This document shows positions 1-19,010 of a DNA stretch of 64,000 nt, one piece after another. Each line of letters begins with the position of its first letter. Position 1 is the stretch's first letter. The DNA is from Tyto alba (lineage: Eukaryota; Chordata; Aves; Strigiformes; Tytonidae): contig NW_024881316.1 in the NCBI RefSeq assembly GCF_018691265.1, positions 26,885,819-26,949,818 on the forward strand. Direction: 5' to 3'. The notes beneath the pieces are model-generated. The model worked only from the letters and a program-made list of their open reading frames with translations, was not told the origin of the DNA and searched no databases. A program made the translations under genes and the position numbers.

Positions 1-1344
1 AGCTATGATATGATAAAATATGGAATGTTATTATTACCAACAAGCCATCCATATGTTATGATAATGAACTGTTAGCTTAAATGGTCTTCCTATAAAAAAT
101 TTTCATGTTGTTTTTTTATCTATCTGATGTTTGGCTTTTAATATTGATACAGAATGCAATAAGGTAGAAAAAACCCGAAAAATTAATCTACTGAATAATA
201 ATCTGTGGCCTCTTTGATAACAGCAAGGAAAAAATACCTCAGAGAAATTGTGATAATCTCTCAGAATGCTACTGGGAACTATATGATCTGTGAAGGAGGC
301 TTTCTCTTTTTGTAGCTGGAGACTGATAATAAATTGTATTGTAAAATTTCTTTACAGAAATTTACTGGAATAATGATAAAATTGTGATCATCTCTAAAAT
401 TGTCATGTAAGGCTACCCTGGTTTTAGTCACACTCATTTCAGCTTTAATAGACACTTTCACACTCCAATTATGGGCTATCTGAAATATTTTTTTCTATTA
501 GTTTTGATTTATCATTTTCACTTTCCATAGTTGTTTCTATGTTCTTTTGCAGGAATCATATATATGTTAGAATTATTTTACTGATTACTTCTTCAGTCCT
601 GAGCATATTTCTCTATCTGTTCTCTTTGTAAGAGTGCTTCTCTTTGTATAAGGGTTTCTGCATTTGTGTTTTTAAATCAGATTTCACTGTGTCAGGTATG
701 ACTGTTAACACCCAGAGGAATGAGGAATAAGAGGAAATAAACTAAATGATCAATTTTCTTGTATTTAAAACATGTATTTTTGCAGCCTTTCATATAACAG
801 TTTAGATGTCAAACTGGAAAAGTCCTATCTGACACAGAAATATACTCCCAAACTATCTCTCTTTTTTTTTTTGTTTGTTTGTTTGGGTTTTTTTGTTTGT
901 TTGTTTTTTTAATAACTTTTTTTTTTTTTGATATGTGTACCTGTGTCAGTTCTAAGCTTCCTTAACCTATCTTGACTATGTCTATAATAATAATAATTAT
1001 GAACTGTTGTCAAATTTGTGATTTTAGGGTTTAGAGATATTGACTTCAACTTTCGGATAGACGTTGAACTATTGAAGTTTATTTATGTATCTCTTATTTC
1101 AAACAGTGGATTGTTGTGTAACCCACATATGTTTGAAACATTTATTTAATTTAAATTGTATTTATACATCTGAATAATTAAAGAGTGAGGATATTATTAA
1201 TGTGCTATTGATAAAGTTGTATCTGACTACCGATTTAGTGATTTGATGATGATTTACTAATTATCTAAGGTAGAATACTGAATAGTGTGAATGAAAACAT
1301 AGTGGCATTAAAAAATTAATTTTAACTGTGTATTTGTAATCTAG

Positions 1345-2356
1345 TGTCCTGGTTTGAGCCCAAAGGGCAACTGAGCACTACACAGATATTCACTCATCTC
1401 TTCCCCCTCAGGAATAGAAAGAAGATAAAACACAGCTGTGTATCAAGATAAGGACAGGGAAGTGTGGCTCACCCATTACGGTCACAGGCAAAAGACAGAC
1501 TCAGAGGGAAAAAAAAAGAACATCACTAACTTAAACGCTAACAAAACTAACACTTAACAGGCAAGGTGGAACAGTGAGAAGCACCACCACATCTGAAAAA
1601 ACATCTCCCTCACCCCTTCCTTCTTCCCAGGCTCAGCTCTGCTCCTGATGCCTTTACTTCCTCCCGCAGCAGTGTAGGGGGCAGGGGATGGGGGTTACAG
1701 TCAGCTCGCTGCTCCTTCCTTCTTTGGAGGTGGAGTGAACACCATATGTTCCTCCCCTGCTCCCTGTGGTTCCTCTTTCATGGGAGACAGTCCTCCATGA
1801 ACTTTCTCCACAGCGAGTCCTCCCCATGGGATGCAACCATTCCCATGTTGATCCAGTGTGGGTCACACCCATGTGTTGCAGTCCTCCCAGTGCTGAACTA
1901 CAACAGTGGGGACTTTTTCTCCCCTCAGTGTCTCAGCTTCCTTTAAGCACAGATGCCTGCTCTGGTGTTGGGTCCTCCACAGGTTTCAGGTCATCCTCGA
2001 CTCCACTGTGGACTTCCATGGGTGGCAGAAGGGGCAGCCCTGTCGAATCCCCACGGGATACAGGGGTCTTTGCTCCTGGGCACCTCCTCCACTTTCTTCT
2101 CCTTCCTTCCACTGACCTGGGTGTTCGTATATGTGTCCTTCTCGTAAGTCCTTCTTACAAGTCCCAACCCCCTCTCAGGTTCCCCTTCTTAAATATGTTC
2201 TCAGAGATGCGCAGCCACTGTCTCTAATTGGCTCGGCCCTGGCCAGAGGCACGTCCAACTTGGATCCGGGGGAACTTTTGCAAAAATTCTCACAGGGGGC
2301 CACCACTGTAGTCCCCTCCTCCACTACCAAAAACCCCACCACCGAAACACAGCACA
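1345..2356 (-). mobile_element. Solo LTR of an avian endogenous retrovirus (ERVL-like), copy A
   Basis: A 1012-bp GC-rich block runs from TGTCCTGG to GCACA and is flanked by a perfect 5-bp target duplication, TCTAG, at 1340-1344 and 2357-2361. Its sequence matches, in reverse complement, the LTRs at 46362-47306 and 33720-34784: the same terminal CCTGGGTT-like motif, the same degenerate internal units of about 60 bp around 'gagcag...ctgcagcc...tgggaggg', and the same AATATGTT segment that reads as a TTTAAGAA TATA-like box on the minus strand. No gag, pol or env sequence flanks it, so it is a recombined solo LTR. It lies antisense to CSMD1. The ERVL class is inferred from the 5-bp duplication and LTR length. 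Confidence 0.82.
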
Positions 2357-2671
2357 TCTAGTAACAAGGGAAAAAAAAGTAAATTACTACCATGACTAAT
2401 AAATTCAAGACTGCCGATTGTTATACTCTATGAATTATTTTATTATATATTTCAGATTTCTGGGTCAAAGTAATGAAAAGACTTTTCATCAAGAAGACTT
2501 GTTTTGCAATGTGACATCTTTCAAATAATAGTCATAATATTTATTTAGAAGTTTAATATAAGTTTAGAATTGCCATATTTATTCATTTGAAAGAAAACAC
2601 AGCAACAGAAATGTCTTTGATTAAATTCAGAGGGATATGATCTTCTCGTCAGAAATCTAATCTTATCATTC

Positions 2672-2734
2672 TTCCAACATTAAAGACAGAATATTCCAAC
2701 ATTAAAGACAGAGTATTCCAACATTAAAGACAGA
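2672..2734. repeat. 22-bp tandem repeat, three copies
   Basis: Three near-identical units beginning TTCCAACATTAAAGACAGA start at 2672, 2694 and 2716, a period of 22 bp. They differ only in the two or three bases linking the units. The array looks like a young local duplication and has minisatellite potential. Confidence 0.9.
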
Positions 2735-4761
2735 AAACTGAGTAAGTGCTTCTAGTTTACAAACAAGATGAAAAGTCTCTTTCCCCAGGCTACTGAAAGA
2801 GAGTACATGAAAGCCAGAAACAAATGAATAAAATCAATGTTCATATTTTGGTAACCAGAGGAAGCTGATGTTTAAATTTGAGATTGAGAGCTTATTTGCA
2901 AACTTCATGAAGTTCACACAGCTCAAAGGACTCAGATCAAAAGAAGTCCAACATTGAATAAGTACACAGAATAATCCTAAAGGAATACGGTTTGTATTGC
3001 CACACTTTAAATAGGTTAGCATAGCCTTTATTTTCATGTTTGTCATTTTAAGAACCTTTTCTGTCCCATAGGATTTCTCTAGGAGCTCAACATAGCTCCA
3101 ACTGTCTTGGGCAGAAGAATGTTCTCTTTTTAGCAAACATATATAGACTCTTGGCAATTTATGAAGCAGAATAATTGTTGCATGTGTTGAAGTTATAGGC
3201 ATAATGCAACTCAACTGAATTTAAACATTTTAAAAATTTGTTCTCTTATCAAATCAGTGGAAGTCAGACGGATACCAGAAGAGACAATGAAATAAAAAGC
3301 TGTGTTAAATCCCAGAGGACAGAAAAATATTGTGAATCATTACATGCCTGTACTATTCTAGATCTAGTTGTAAACAAATAGTATTCTTTACATATAAATA
3401 CAACCCCCTTCTCTATCTTCACTAAGTTTTGGTCTGTCATTAATATATGTGATGGAAATCTGGCTCTTTACTAAAGAGAAATGTACTGTCAGTCGTGCAT
3501 CTGACTTAATCTGCTTTGTTCTGTCACTCCTTCATGATTTCCTGAATACTAAGAAAGTGAATATTTAATAGTGTGTTTTGCTGCTGGCAGAATTTTTACA
3601 TGGATTTATATTTTACAATACTTTAATAAAAAATGTTAGAAATTGGACATTATAACTGAGACTACTACTACAAGTTTTATCTTTTCATGGGGAAAGCAAG
3701 TTCTGCCATCTTAACCACTATAGACCTTCAATCAGTCTGTGTATGAGAAATTCAGTCAGTTAAGACACAACTTTTTGGGGTTTTGTTATTTTTCAAATAT
3801 TTTGGAAGGAAATATAATGCCTACATTAATTAATTGTAATACAAGAGCAAAGATAGATGTTGAACTTAACAAGTACATAGAAAATTGTTGAAGTATCTAA
3901 GTTGTGTGTTCTTTTTGATTTTGTGGTGTGAAAACAACAGATCTTTGTCTCACTCTAAAATTAATTGATAGAATATTAATTGATCTAAAATTGTGGTATT
4001 GGTAGTAACACTGGTAATATAACATGAATAAGAATTATATGATATGCATGTTATAGTAAATCTTCAGGAAATTTATGCGAAGCTTGGAGTTAGAAGTGAA
4101 TGCTATCCATTGAAATTAAATGGGTGCTGTCAACCTGCATAATTTGCTTTTGACTAAAATATATTTTCTCTTAAGGATAAATAGTCTTTACTTCAAGGTT
4201 TGTGAAGATGTAGGTTTCTAGAGCTGTATGGAATTTTTCAAGCTTTTTATTGTCAAAATGCAAATAAGACATCCTTGGAAGTGTTATAAATTTTTGACAT
4301 TTATTAAATTGTTTTATGTTGAACAAAGAAGCACACACCTTGAAAGTTTAAATAGAAATAAAGTTAATACATATCATTTTGACTTTTATAAGAGTTGTTT
4401 GGGTTTTCAATATAAAATAATTTGATTTAAAATTTCCTTCTAATGTATTTTAAGAGCATCTAAAATTCCTCATTAAAATATGTTTTTATGAGACAGATTT
4501 TTCCAAAGAATAAAAGTATTTTAAAAAATGTTTGACCTGAAATTAATTTTTTTACTTTTAAATGTTTGTTTGTGCTTTCAAATCAGATATCTAAAAATCA
4601 GAATTATATCTCCACCTCAAGTAAAACTCAGCGTTCTTGGATGAAGGGTGATACATTAAGAATCATGAAGTAATTGCTTAGTCTAAAAATCTTATCCTGC
4701 ATTCTTGCCTTCCTTAATAAGAGCTCAGTTCTAACTGTAGACATGCTATACTTGTTTCCTG

Positions 4762-4790
<29 letters not shown>
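4762..4790. repeat. Poly(A) tract, 29 A
   Basis: An uninterrupted run of 29 A. The sequence just upstream shows no recognisable retroposon body, so it is listed only as a homopolymer. Confidence 0.9.
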
Positions 4791-4792
<2 letters not shown>

Positions 4793-6904
4793 AATTTCAA
4801 CATTCCAGGAAGCTTAATTCATGGTAATTTCTGTTAAAAGTTTTGGTTCACTGATTTATAACCATCTCCTAGGGCTTGGTGTATCTCCTGAGAGTTAGAA
4901 AACATCCTGATGTGTCTTCTACTTCAGTAAATTAATTACTTAAAGATATTTTAATACTTTCTTTGCAGACCATTAAAAGAAACACTTGTTGCTTTCTTTT
5001 AAGGGATAAATCTTCAGCAATGCCTTTGCAAAACCTTGCAGACAGTTTGCCTTCTAACACTCCTGCTTGAGACAGTATTGCCCTGATCTTCATGAAACAA
5101 CAGGCTTTTGGAAAAGAGTGTTTATGATCACTTTCACATGCTGGATGAGATATAGCTCTGCTATCAGTGGAGGAGATGAACTTTTAAAATGTGATTAAAA
5201 TATGCGTTCTGCTTATTTCTTGCTCCCCACATTTTCATGTAGGATGTGGAACTGTGGATATCTGGGAACATACACGTTTCCAGTGCTCCACTGTGGCAGC
5301 AGGAATCAATGTCTCAATAGTAGCAGGCAGGTGAAACTACATTAAAGCATTTGTAAAAACATATAATTTTGAATCCTTATTTATAAATATTATTGATGAT
5401 ATTGCTCTACTGGTGTTTTATTATGTTTGTGTACTGGACTTTTTGGAAGATGTTTTAATTCATTTAATATTTTCTGTCTTTCTGGTAAATTATTTAAATA
5501 AAACAACTGACTCTGGAACTGTTTTGAATTTACAGATGGAATAGTTACTCCTAATTTTCTCTTCAAAGTTTGATTTTAAGTTTACCAAGAAAAAAAAATG
5601 TATGTCTTTTTATCCTGATGAATAACTTCTGCTTTTGTGAAATATGTGGCATACCTTTCTGAACATGCATGTCAACAATCATTTCACAACTGCTTTAAGG
5701 GTGTAAACATAGTGGATTGACTTCACATATCATAATAATGACATCCTACATCTTAAAATTTCTGTTGGAGTTAGTGTGTATTAAGATATATAATTCTGCC
5801 AGGATTTAACATTAGTAGATTTAACAATACTTGACAGCAGATATTTTAATGTTGTTAAATTATATTAATATTTAATGCTATTTAGTGAGTTCAATTTTCT
5901 TGTTATCTTGAATATTTCAAATTTCATACTTTGGATTGAACTGGGAAACATTTAAATAGCAAGAATTTTGTCACTAATTTAATTTGAATGAGATTTGCAT
6001 CATTTCACTACAGATGTACTAGCAGAGTTTATAGACCAAGAAATGCTTTCTTCTTGTATTTGCTGTTCAAATGGAAACTAATAAAAGAACTGCTGTAAAT
6101 TTAACGGAAAAGAATTGGAGCCTTCATTTTTGATGGACAGTCATGTGTATAGTAATTTTAAGATGATTTAGCATTTCTATCACAGATAATTAATATTTCT
6201 TTTCCTAATATTATTGTTATTCATAAATTTCATAAGACTTGAGGTTTTTTATTTTTATCTTGTACATGTACATTCAATATCTACAATTTAAATAATTTAA
6301 ATAATAAATGTCCTAGAAAATATCTAGGAAGTATAATCTCTTTCCAGTGTAGCTGAATGCAGCTGGGATAAATTTGGCTCTAATTTGAAGTATGAGATTA
6401 AGAAATAATTCCTCAGTTTTGTTTTTGTTATACTTTAGTGCTTAAAATTAAACTCATTGACACTATCAATAAATTATGTACTTTTAATCATATTGCTAAT
6501 AGCCTTATACATGGAATTGCAGATGTGAGAGTTAAGATAGATTGTTTATTACTAGTACTTCATTGCCAGAGATAGGATTTACATATAATATGTCTCCATG
6601 GTTAGAATGGAGACTGTGGCTTTATAATTTTACCTTGAAGTATGCTGTAGTTCAGTTCAGCCATGCAGTTAACCCTGAATATTTTGTTATCGTCAGCAAT
6701 GCAGGTATGGAAGCTTTTAGCTTGTGAAAAGACTTTAGGTCCTAAGTCATTTTAGAGGTTATTTTACACCATTTACCTCTAGTTCACTTTCAGCTGAAAT
6801 ATTAGTTTAATGCATAATGCCAAATATTTTGAAAGCACTTCTAATACTGACATATAAATTGCTTGCAAATATATTTTCCTTATTATTATGTTTGAATTTT
6901 TTGA

Positions 6905-9329
<2,425 letters not shown>

Positions 9330-11170
9330 TAATACAGAAGTAAATTGTAATGTTTGTGTAATTGCACTGTTTTCAGCTCTTTTCCTGTTATTCATTGGAT
9401 TATCTGAATCTTTGTCACTTATTTATTTTCATTGTGATAGAATTGCTGAGAAATTCTCTTCATTATTTAAGTGCCTCTTTGGTTGACACTACATAAATGC
9501 CAAGCGTGTATCTAAAGCCCAGATCATTTAGATCAAAGCATCCAGTGCAAGTGATTTAAAATAATTCTCAATGGAACCAGCAGGAATAAATTCACACAGG
9601 TGTTAGTCTTAGATACCAAATATGGAGATGTTCATCTAAAAAGCATAGACGTATATAAAGCAGATAGAATATCATTGCAAATAAATTGGTCTGGGAACCT
9701 GCTTTGCTTTTGCATTTTATCTTCCAGTTAGTTGGTGTGGTATCTAAGAATACAGATCTCTAAGAATGTAGATTTCTTTTGGGGATATATATAATAGTTA
9801 CCCTCTGTGGTTTTTCTAGTATCTGAGAACATAGCTGATATCATGCAGAAGTCTTTCCTATAGGAGTACTCTAATTTAAGAATCTTGTCTCCAGCTACAG
9901 TTTCTTTAAGAATTTTAAGAACATAGTATCTTTGAGAATGCAATATTCAAATGTACAAAATTTAGTTGCAGCTGGTCAACAAGCTCAAAAGTTGTTAAAT
10001 GTGGATCTTGCAATCACATACATATAGAGAGCTACTGAAAGCATAAGTCTTTCCCATCTGGGAAACCAGGATAAAAAACATCTGGCAACAGATAGCCATT
10101 TGTTGTTTTGTTTATATGAAATGATATTGCTCAGCAGTGCTTTCAATTGAGAACTCCAGTAATATTGTCATCATGTAGAAAACATTACTACATTTGCCAT
10201 AGATTGTTAACTCTCCTAGAAGTTTTATTAGTTATGAAAAGACATTACTTATATGGAGATTATCTTTTTAGTTGAAGAAATTATCTTCTAAGGTTGTAGA
10301 AGTTAATTGACAGTAAAGTTGCCTTTGTCACATCTTGTGCTGTTCCTATCTTGTATCAATTAGGATAATCAATTAACAATGTTTGTTCAAGGCCAAACTG
10401 TTTCCTTGCATTATTAATAAAGATGTCCCACATAAAAATGGAATTAATGTATTGAAACCCTTTTTAAGTCTTAAATGACTAAATTTTTCCTTTGCTTTCA
10501 GAGAAAGGAGTAATTATTGTCCTTTGAAAAGTGGCAGGAAGAGAAAAGGGAGATCCTCACCTTAAGTAAGACTGTAGAGATTAAAAGATTTACCAGAATA
10601 TTTGAGGCCTGAATTCTAGGTCTGCCTCTGTCTGACATCATTCAGATTCCTTTTTCCGTATGCTATTCTGCCAAAATAAAGACAGACTGTAATAAAGACG
10701 GTCTCTACTATTTCCATTTGAAGGTGGAAAATTATGCAGACAGGAATATAATACTCATGGATCAAACTCTCTGAGAGTCCTGATCAACTAGGTATTGTGT
10801 AAAAGAGCTTTCCACCACACTTTTCTTATTAGAGTAGGTGTTACCGCTGAGCTTGATGCATGCCCTATATGCTAGAATTACCTAAGAACACATATGCCTC
10901 TATACTGGGAAACTGAGATGACAAATGGGAGTGTCCCTGATTTATGAATCCTTGTTCATAGGAAATGCTTAGTTTAAATTCAACCACAGTGATAGTACTT
11001 CTAGACCTCCTATGTGTTTCAGGGAAAAAGTGCTCCATTCAGGTGGTTTAAATCAAATAAGGATCAGAGAAGTTTATTTATTTATAAATGAAACATAATT
11101 AGTGAACTGTAGAATCAGGATCAATATCAGCAATTTAAAAGATAAACCACAATGTTAGACACTTTAAAAA

Positions 11171-11345
11171 TCTTAGAATTATATAATATCTTGAGTTGGA
11201 AGAGACCCATAAATATCATCAAGTCCAACTCTCTGCTTCTCACAGGACTACCTAAAACTAAGCCATATGACTAAAAGCATCATCCAGACACTCCTTAAAC
11301 TCTGACAGATGTTGACCACACTTGATGTATAATTGTGCTGCCTGG
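11171..11345 (-). mobile_element. CR1 LINE fragment, 3' end
   Basis: About 175 bp read in reverse complement as the 3' tail of a CR1 LINE. The TCTTAGAATTATAT... GAGTTGGAAGAGACCC segment is the reverse complement of the usual CR1 end, followed by CATCAAGTCCAACTC. It is heavily 5' truncated, as most bird CR1 copies are, and abuts a second CR1 of a different subfamily. Confidence 0.75.
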
Positions 11346-11351
11346 TTTATC

Positions 11352-12322
11352 TTAGAAATATAGAATTTTTCAGGATGGAAAAAACATTTAAGATCACGGA
11401 GTCCAACTGTTAATCTAACATTGACAAGTCCACCACTAAACCCTATCCCTAAGCACCACATCTACAGGTCTTTTAAATACCTCCAGGGATGGCTACTTAA
11501 CCACTTCCCTGGGCAGCCTGTTCTGATGCTTGATAACCCTTTCAGTGAAGAAAATTTTCCTAATATCCAATCTAAACCTCCCCTGACACAACTTGAGGTC
11601 ATTTCTTCTTGTCTTATCACTTATTACTTGGGAAGAGACTGACACCCACCTCACTGTAGCCTCATTTTAGGTAGTTGTAGAGAGCTATAAGGTCTCCCCT
11701 CAGCCTCCTTTTCTGCAGACTAAACAACCTCAGTTCCCTCAGCCTCTCCTCATAAGACTTGTGCTCTAGACCCTTCACCAGCTTTGTTGCTCTTTGGACA
11801 CATTCCAACATCTCAGTGTCTTTTGTATAGTGAGGGCCCAAAACTGAACACAGTATTTGTGGTGCAACCTTACTAGTGATGATTACTGCCCTAGTCCTGC
11901 TGGCCACACTATTTCTGATACAAGCCAGGATGCTGTTGGCTTTCTTGGCCACCTGGGCACACTGTTGGCTCATATTCAGATGACTGTCAACCAAATCCCC
12001 CAGGTCCTTTTCCTTCAGGCAGCTTTCCAGCCACTCTTCCCCAAGCTTGTAGTGTTGTGTGGGGTTGTTGTGACCCAAGTGCAGGACCTGGCACTGAGCC
12101 TTGCTGAAACTCATATAGTCAGCCTTGGCTCATTGATCCAGCCTGTCCAGATCCCTCTGCAGAGTCTTCCTTCCCCAAAGAAGATCAACACTTCCATCCA
12201 ACTTGGTGTTGTCTGCAACCTTACCGAGGGTGCACTCGATCCACTTGTCCAGATCTCTGATAAAGGTATTAAACAGAACTGGGCCCAGTCCTGGGCCATG
12301 GGGAACACCACTTGTGACTCTT
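11352..12322 (-). mobile_element. CR1 LINE, 3' UTR plus C-terminal end of ORF2 (degenerate)
   Basis: About 970 bp of antisense CR1. The first 300 bp are 3' UTR (GAGTCCAACTGTTAATCTAA, then the CTAAGCACCACATCTAC and GGGCAGCCTGTTC motifs). Read on the minus strand from about 12320 down to 11662, it encodes the end of the CR1 reverse transcriptase: a [18 protein letters not shown] motif, then [11 protein letters not shown] and [19 protein letters not shown]. These motifs occur in two frames, so at least one frameshift has broken the ORF. It is a fossil, cannot encode a working enzyme, and lies antisense to CSMD1. Confidence 0.85.
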
Positions 12323-12967
12323 AACACATATAAATTTGTAAATACCTTTCCACTCTAATCCATCCTCTTCCTGTTCTGCCAAGATTTACATACACATCTT
12401 CCTCTCACAGGATGTATGAGTTACAAGTACTCACCCCTTTTCCTTGAAGTGGATTCCCTTACTTGCACACACCTCCTGAAAGTCACAGAGGCCCCTTAGC
12501 TTTACATGCACCCACACTGCTGCTCTCTGCAACTACTTAATCCACGTACTGGTGAGAACAGCCCCCATGAGGTCACATATGCACATGGAGGTGTGGGTTG
12601 CCCCCTGTGTTGCCACCTCACTACAAGGAGGCAGACCTCTCTGAGCATTCCACTGGGAGGTTACTCTGTCTGGCCTAGGCAATGGCCATAGTTTTTTAGC
12701 AGTAGCCTGTATTTCTACCAGATTAGATGAAATGTGAAACCATACTTCTCATTATGTTAGAGGCAAACAGCTGGATTTTGTCCAGAGGAAAATTTAAGCA
12801 AAGTGTTTTTGTGTATCTAAGCCACACATAACTAAAAAGCTTCTGAATTTGGACTGTGTTGCATCTGTGTGAATGTCATCGGATTTAAAGCTAACTTTTT
12901 ATTGAGGAGTTTTCTACACTTTCAATTATAATATTTTATGTATTATGTAATATTATATTACAACTGA

Positions 12968-17306
<4,339 letters not shown>

Positions 17307-17734
17307 TGAGAATCATAAAGTCAAACAACAAGTAAGGTATGAGCACAAATATTTGTTTTAACATTGAAGAAAAAAAATATTCTTTAAGAACCCAAACCAG
17401 AAAAAGGATTTGTGATGCAACACTCATAGTACTACTCCTCAAGCCAAAAATTAAATCTTAAATCTGTGTTTACGTTGCCTTTATTTATGTTTTAATCAAT
17501 TTACATTAAATGTCCACCTCTTAGCACATAAATAAGGTTATCTTTTGGGGTTTTGACTACTTTTGTGTTCAGGTACAACTATATATTGTCCCTGATGATG
17601 ACCAGGTTTTATTATAAGAGACCATAATTTTCCTAGGGAAAAAAAGGATTTGTGAAAAAGTTTTGAGTATTGTGTGTTGGATACAATTGGTTTTCCCCAT
17701 TAGGATCTTTTTTTGATGTAACATACATTACATA

Positions 17735-18005
17735 GCTAGAGAAGTCCATAATATGTTGGGTGAGCAATTGTCTGACAGGTCAGGCTCAAAGAGTTACAGG
17801 AAATGCGGTTACATCAGGCTGGTGCCAGTTACCAGTGGGGTTCCCCAGGGACCAGTTTTGGGGCCAGTGTTCCTTAATGCTTTGTAAATGATCAGGATGC
17901 ATGAATCAAATGTACATTAAGTAAATTTGCCGATGATGATAAACTAGGAGGAGCTGTTCACTCCTTCAGGGGTAGAGAGACCTTACAGAGAGATCTTTTT
18001 TTAAT
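17735..18005 (+). mobile_element. CR1 LINE fragment, internal reverse-transcriptase region
   Basis: About 270 bp of sense CR1 ORF2. Recognisable pieces are the CAATTGTCTGACAGGTCAGGC segment and GGGGTTCCCCAGGGACCA, which corresponds to the GVPQG reverse-transcriptase motif. These are followed by AAATTTGCCGATGATGAT (catalytic FADD region) and AGGAGGAGCTGTTC. It is truncated at both ends and has frame disruptions. Confidence 0.72.
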
Positions 18006-18049
18006 GTGATTAGTGAGTTTCTGCACGTATCACTTCCACTGTTTTTTTT

Positions 18050-18078
18050 TGTTTGTTTGTTTGTTTGTTTGTTTGTTT
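18050..18078. repeat. TTTG microsatellite
   Basis: Seven tandem GTTT units follow a T run. They lie between two CR1-type fragments. Confidence 0.9.
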
Positions 18079-18089
18079 CCTTCTTGCAT

Positions 18090-19010
18090 CCTTGTAAACT
18101 TAACTTTCACAAGATTCTTTATTTTGGGGAACTCATTGGAATGTCTGTCTTGGACTGAAGAGGCATTGGTAGGGGTGGTGGCATATACAGACAAGGTGAT
18201 CAGCAAGTCACCAGAACAAGACAGCATTCACTCAGGAGTATTGAATGAATACAAAGATGAGATGACTGAACGATTGAAAGTTGTGTGTAACTGTAACTGT
18301 TCTTTCAAAACTATCTTGATACTGTGCACTTCAGGATCTCTTATCTCTTAAGTCTTTCATGGAGATCTAAGAGACTGCATGCTGTATTTCCACTATGAAA
18401 ACTATAACAAAGTGTAGCATTAGTGGAAGCATGGATAAGTATGATATACTGAGGAAGTGTCGAGATGGCTTTTGTAAAAGAAATCCGATCTCAGAATCCT
18501 ATTGGGATTCTTTGGTGGTGTCAGAAAAATATAGAAATATGTTAGATATGGTCTACCTGGGTTTCAAAATACAAGTTCTGTATTTTGCACCTCACTCTGC
18601 AAAGGGCTATTAAAAAGCCAAGCATTTTTTTAATACAAGGAAGGACTTTGCGTAAATAAAAAAAGTTAACAGACAATATAAGTTTCACAGTGGAATTTTG
18701 GGTGTTGTGCAGAGATCTGTGTTATTGTCAAAACTATTCAACATGTTCAGAAATGATCTTTAAAAGGAGAAAATTAGACTAATACTAAGTTATTCAAGAT
18801 ATTAAAACCAAGGGATGACTGAAGAATTGCTGAAGGTTCTTATAAGACTGGATGTCTGGGCAACAGAATTGCAGGTAGATTAAGTACATACAAAATGAAT
18901 CATATAAGAAAAAGAATTCCACTGTGATATATAAAATTATGTATTTTGAACTTACACTGCTCATTGAGCTGCCAGAGTTCTGGTAACCATCAGTAAATAT
19001 GAATGAAAAC
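18090..19010 (+). mobile_element. Ancient, strongly decayed CR1-type LINE fragment
   Basis: The stretch shows scattered reverse-transcriptase-like segments in LINE order. GATGGCTTTTGTAAAAGAAA and ATTGGGATTCTTTG correspond to the region before the KAFD motif. GGTCTACCTGGGTTTC aligns with the D-x-x-x-A-F-D palm region. GCAGAGATCTGTGTTATTGTC then leads to TTCAACATGTTCAGAAATGATC, which resembles the S-x-L-x-x-LLFN-x-F-x-NDL motif. The pattern resembles old CR1 subfamilies shared by reptiles more than the younger bird copies nearby. There are many stops. Assignment to CR1 is by remembered family features, not by a search. Confidence 0.55.

Noticed and set aside
1766..2227. A 153-codon reading frame.
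   Set aside because: It lies inside solo LTR A on the strand opposite to the LTR's own transcription. No protein family is recognised.
2672..2734. Repeat units as a CRISPR-like array.
   Set aside because: Units are directly adjacent with no spacers, and the genome is that of a vertebrate.
5243..5330. A possible extra exon: 88 bp between an AG and a GT, open in one frame, beginning with a CGT-type cysteine.
   Set aside because: The open frame would end in phase 2 and cannot join the phase-1 exon at 6912. It does not resemble the end of CUB 3, which should come just before Sushi 3.
11662..12324. Reading frames that resemble a reverse transcriptase as an active gene.
   Set aside because: They are the decayed end of CR1 ORF2, broken by frameshifts and 5' truncated.
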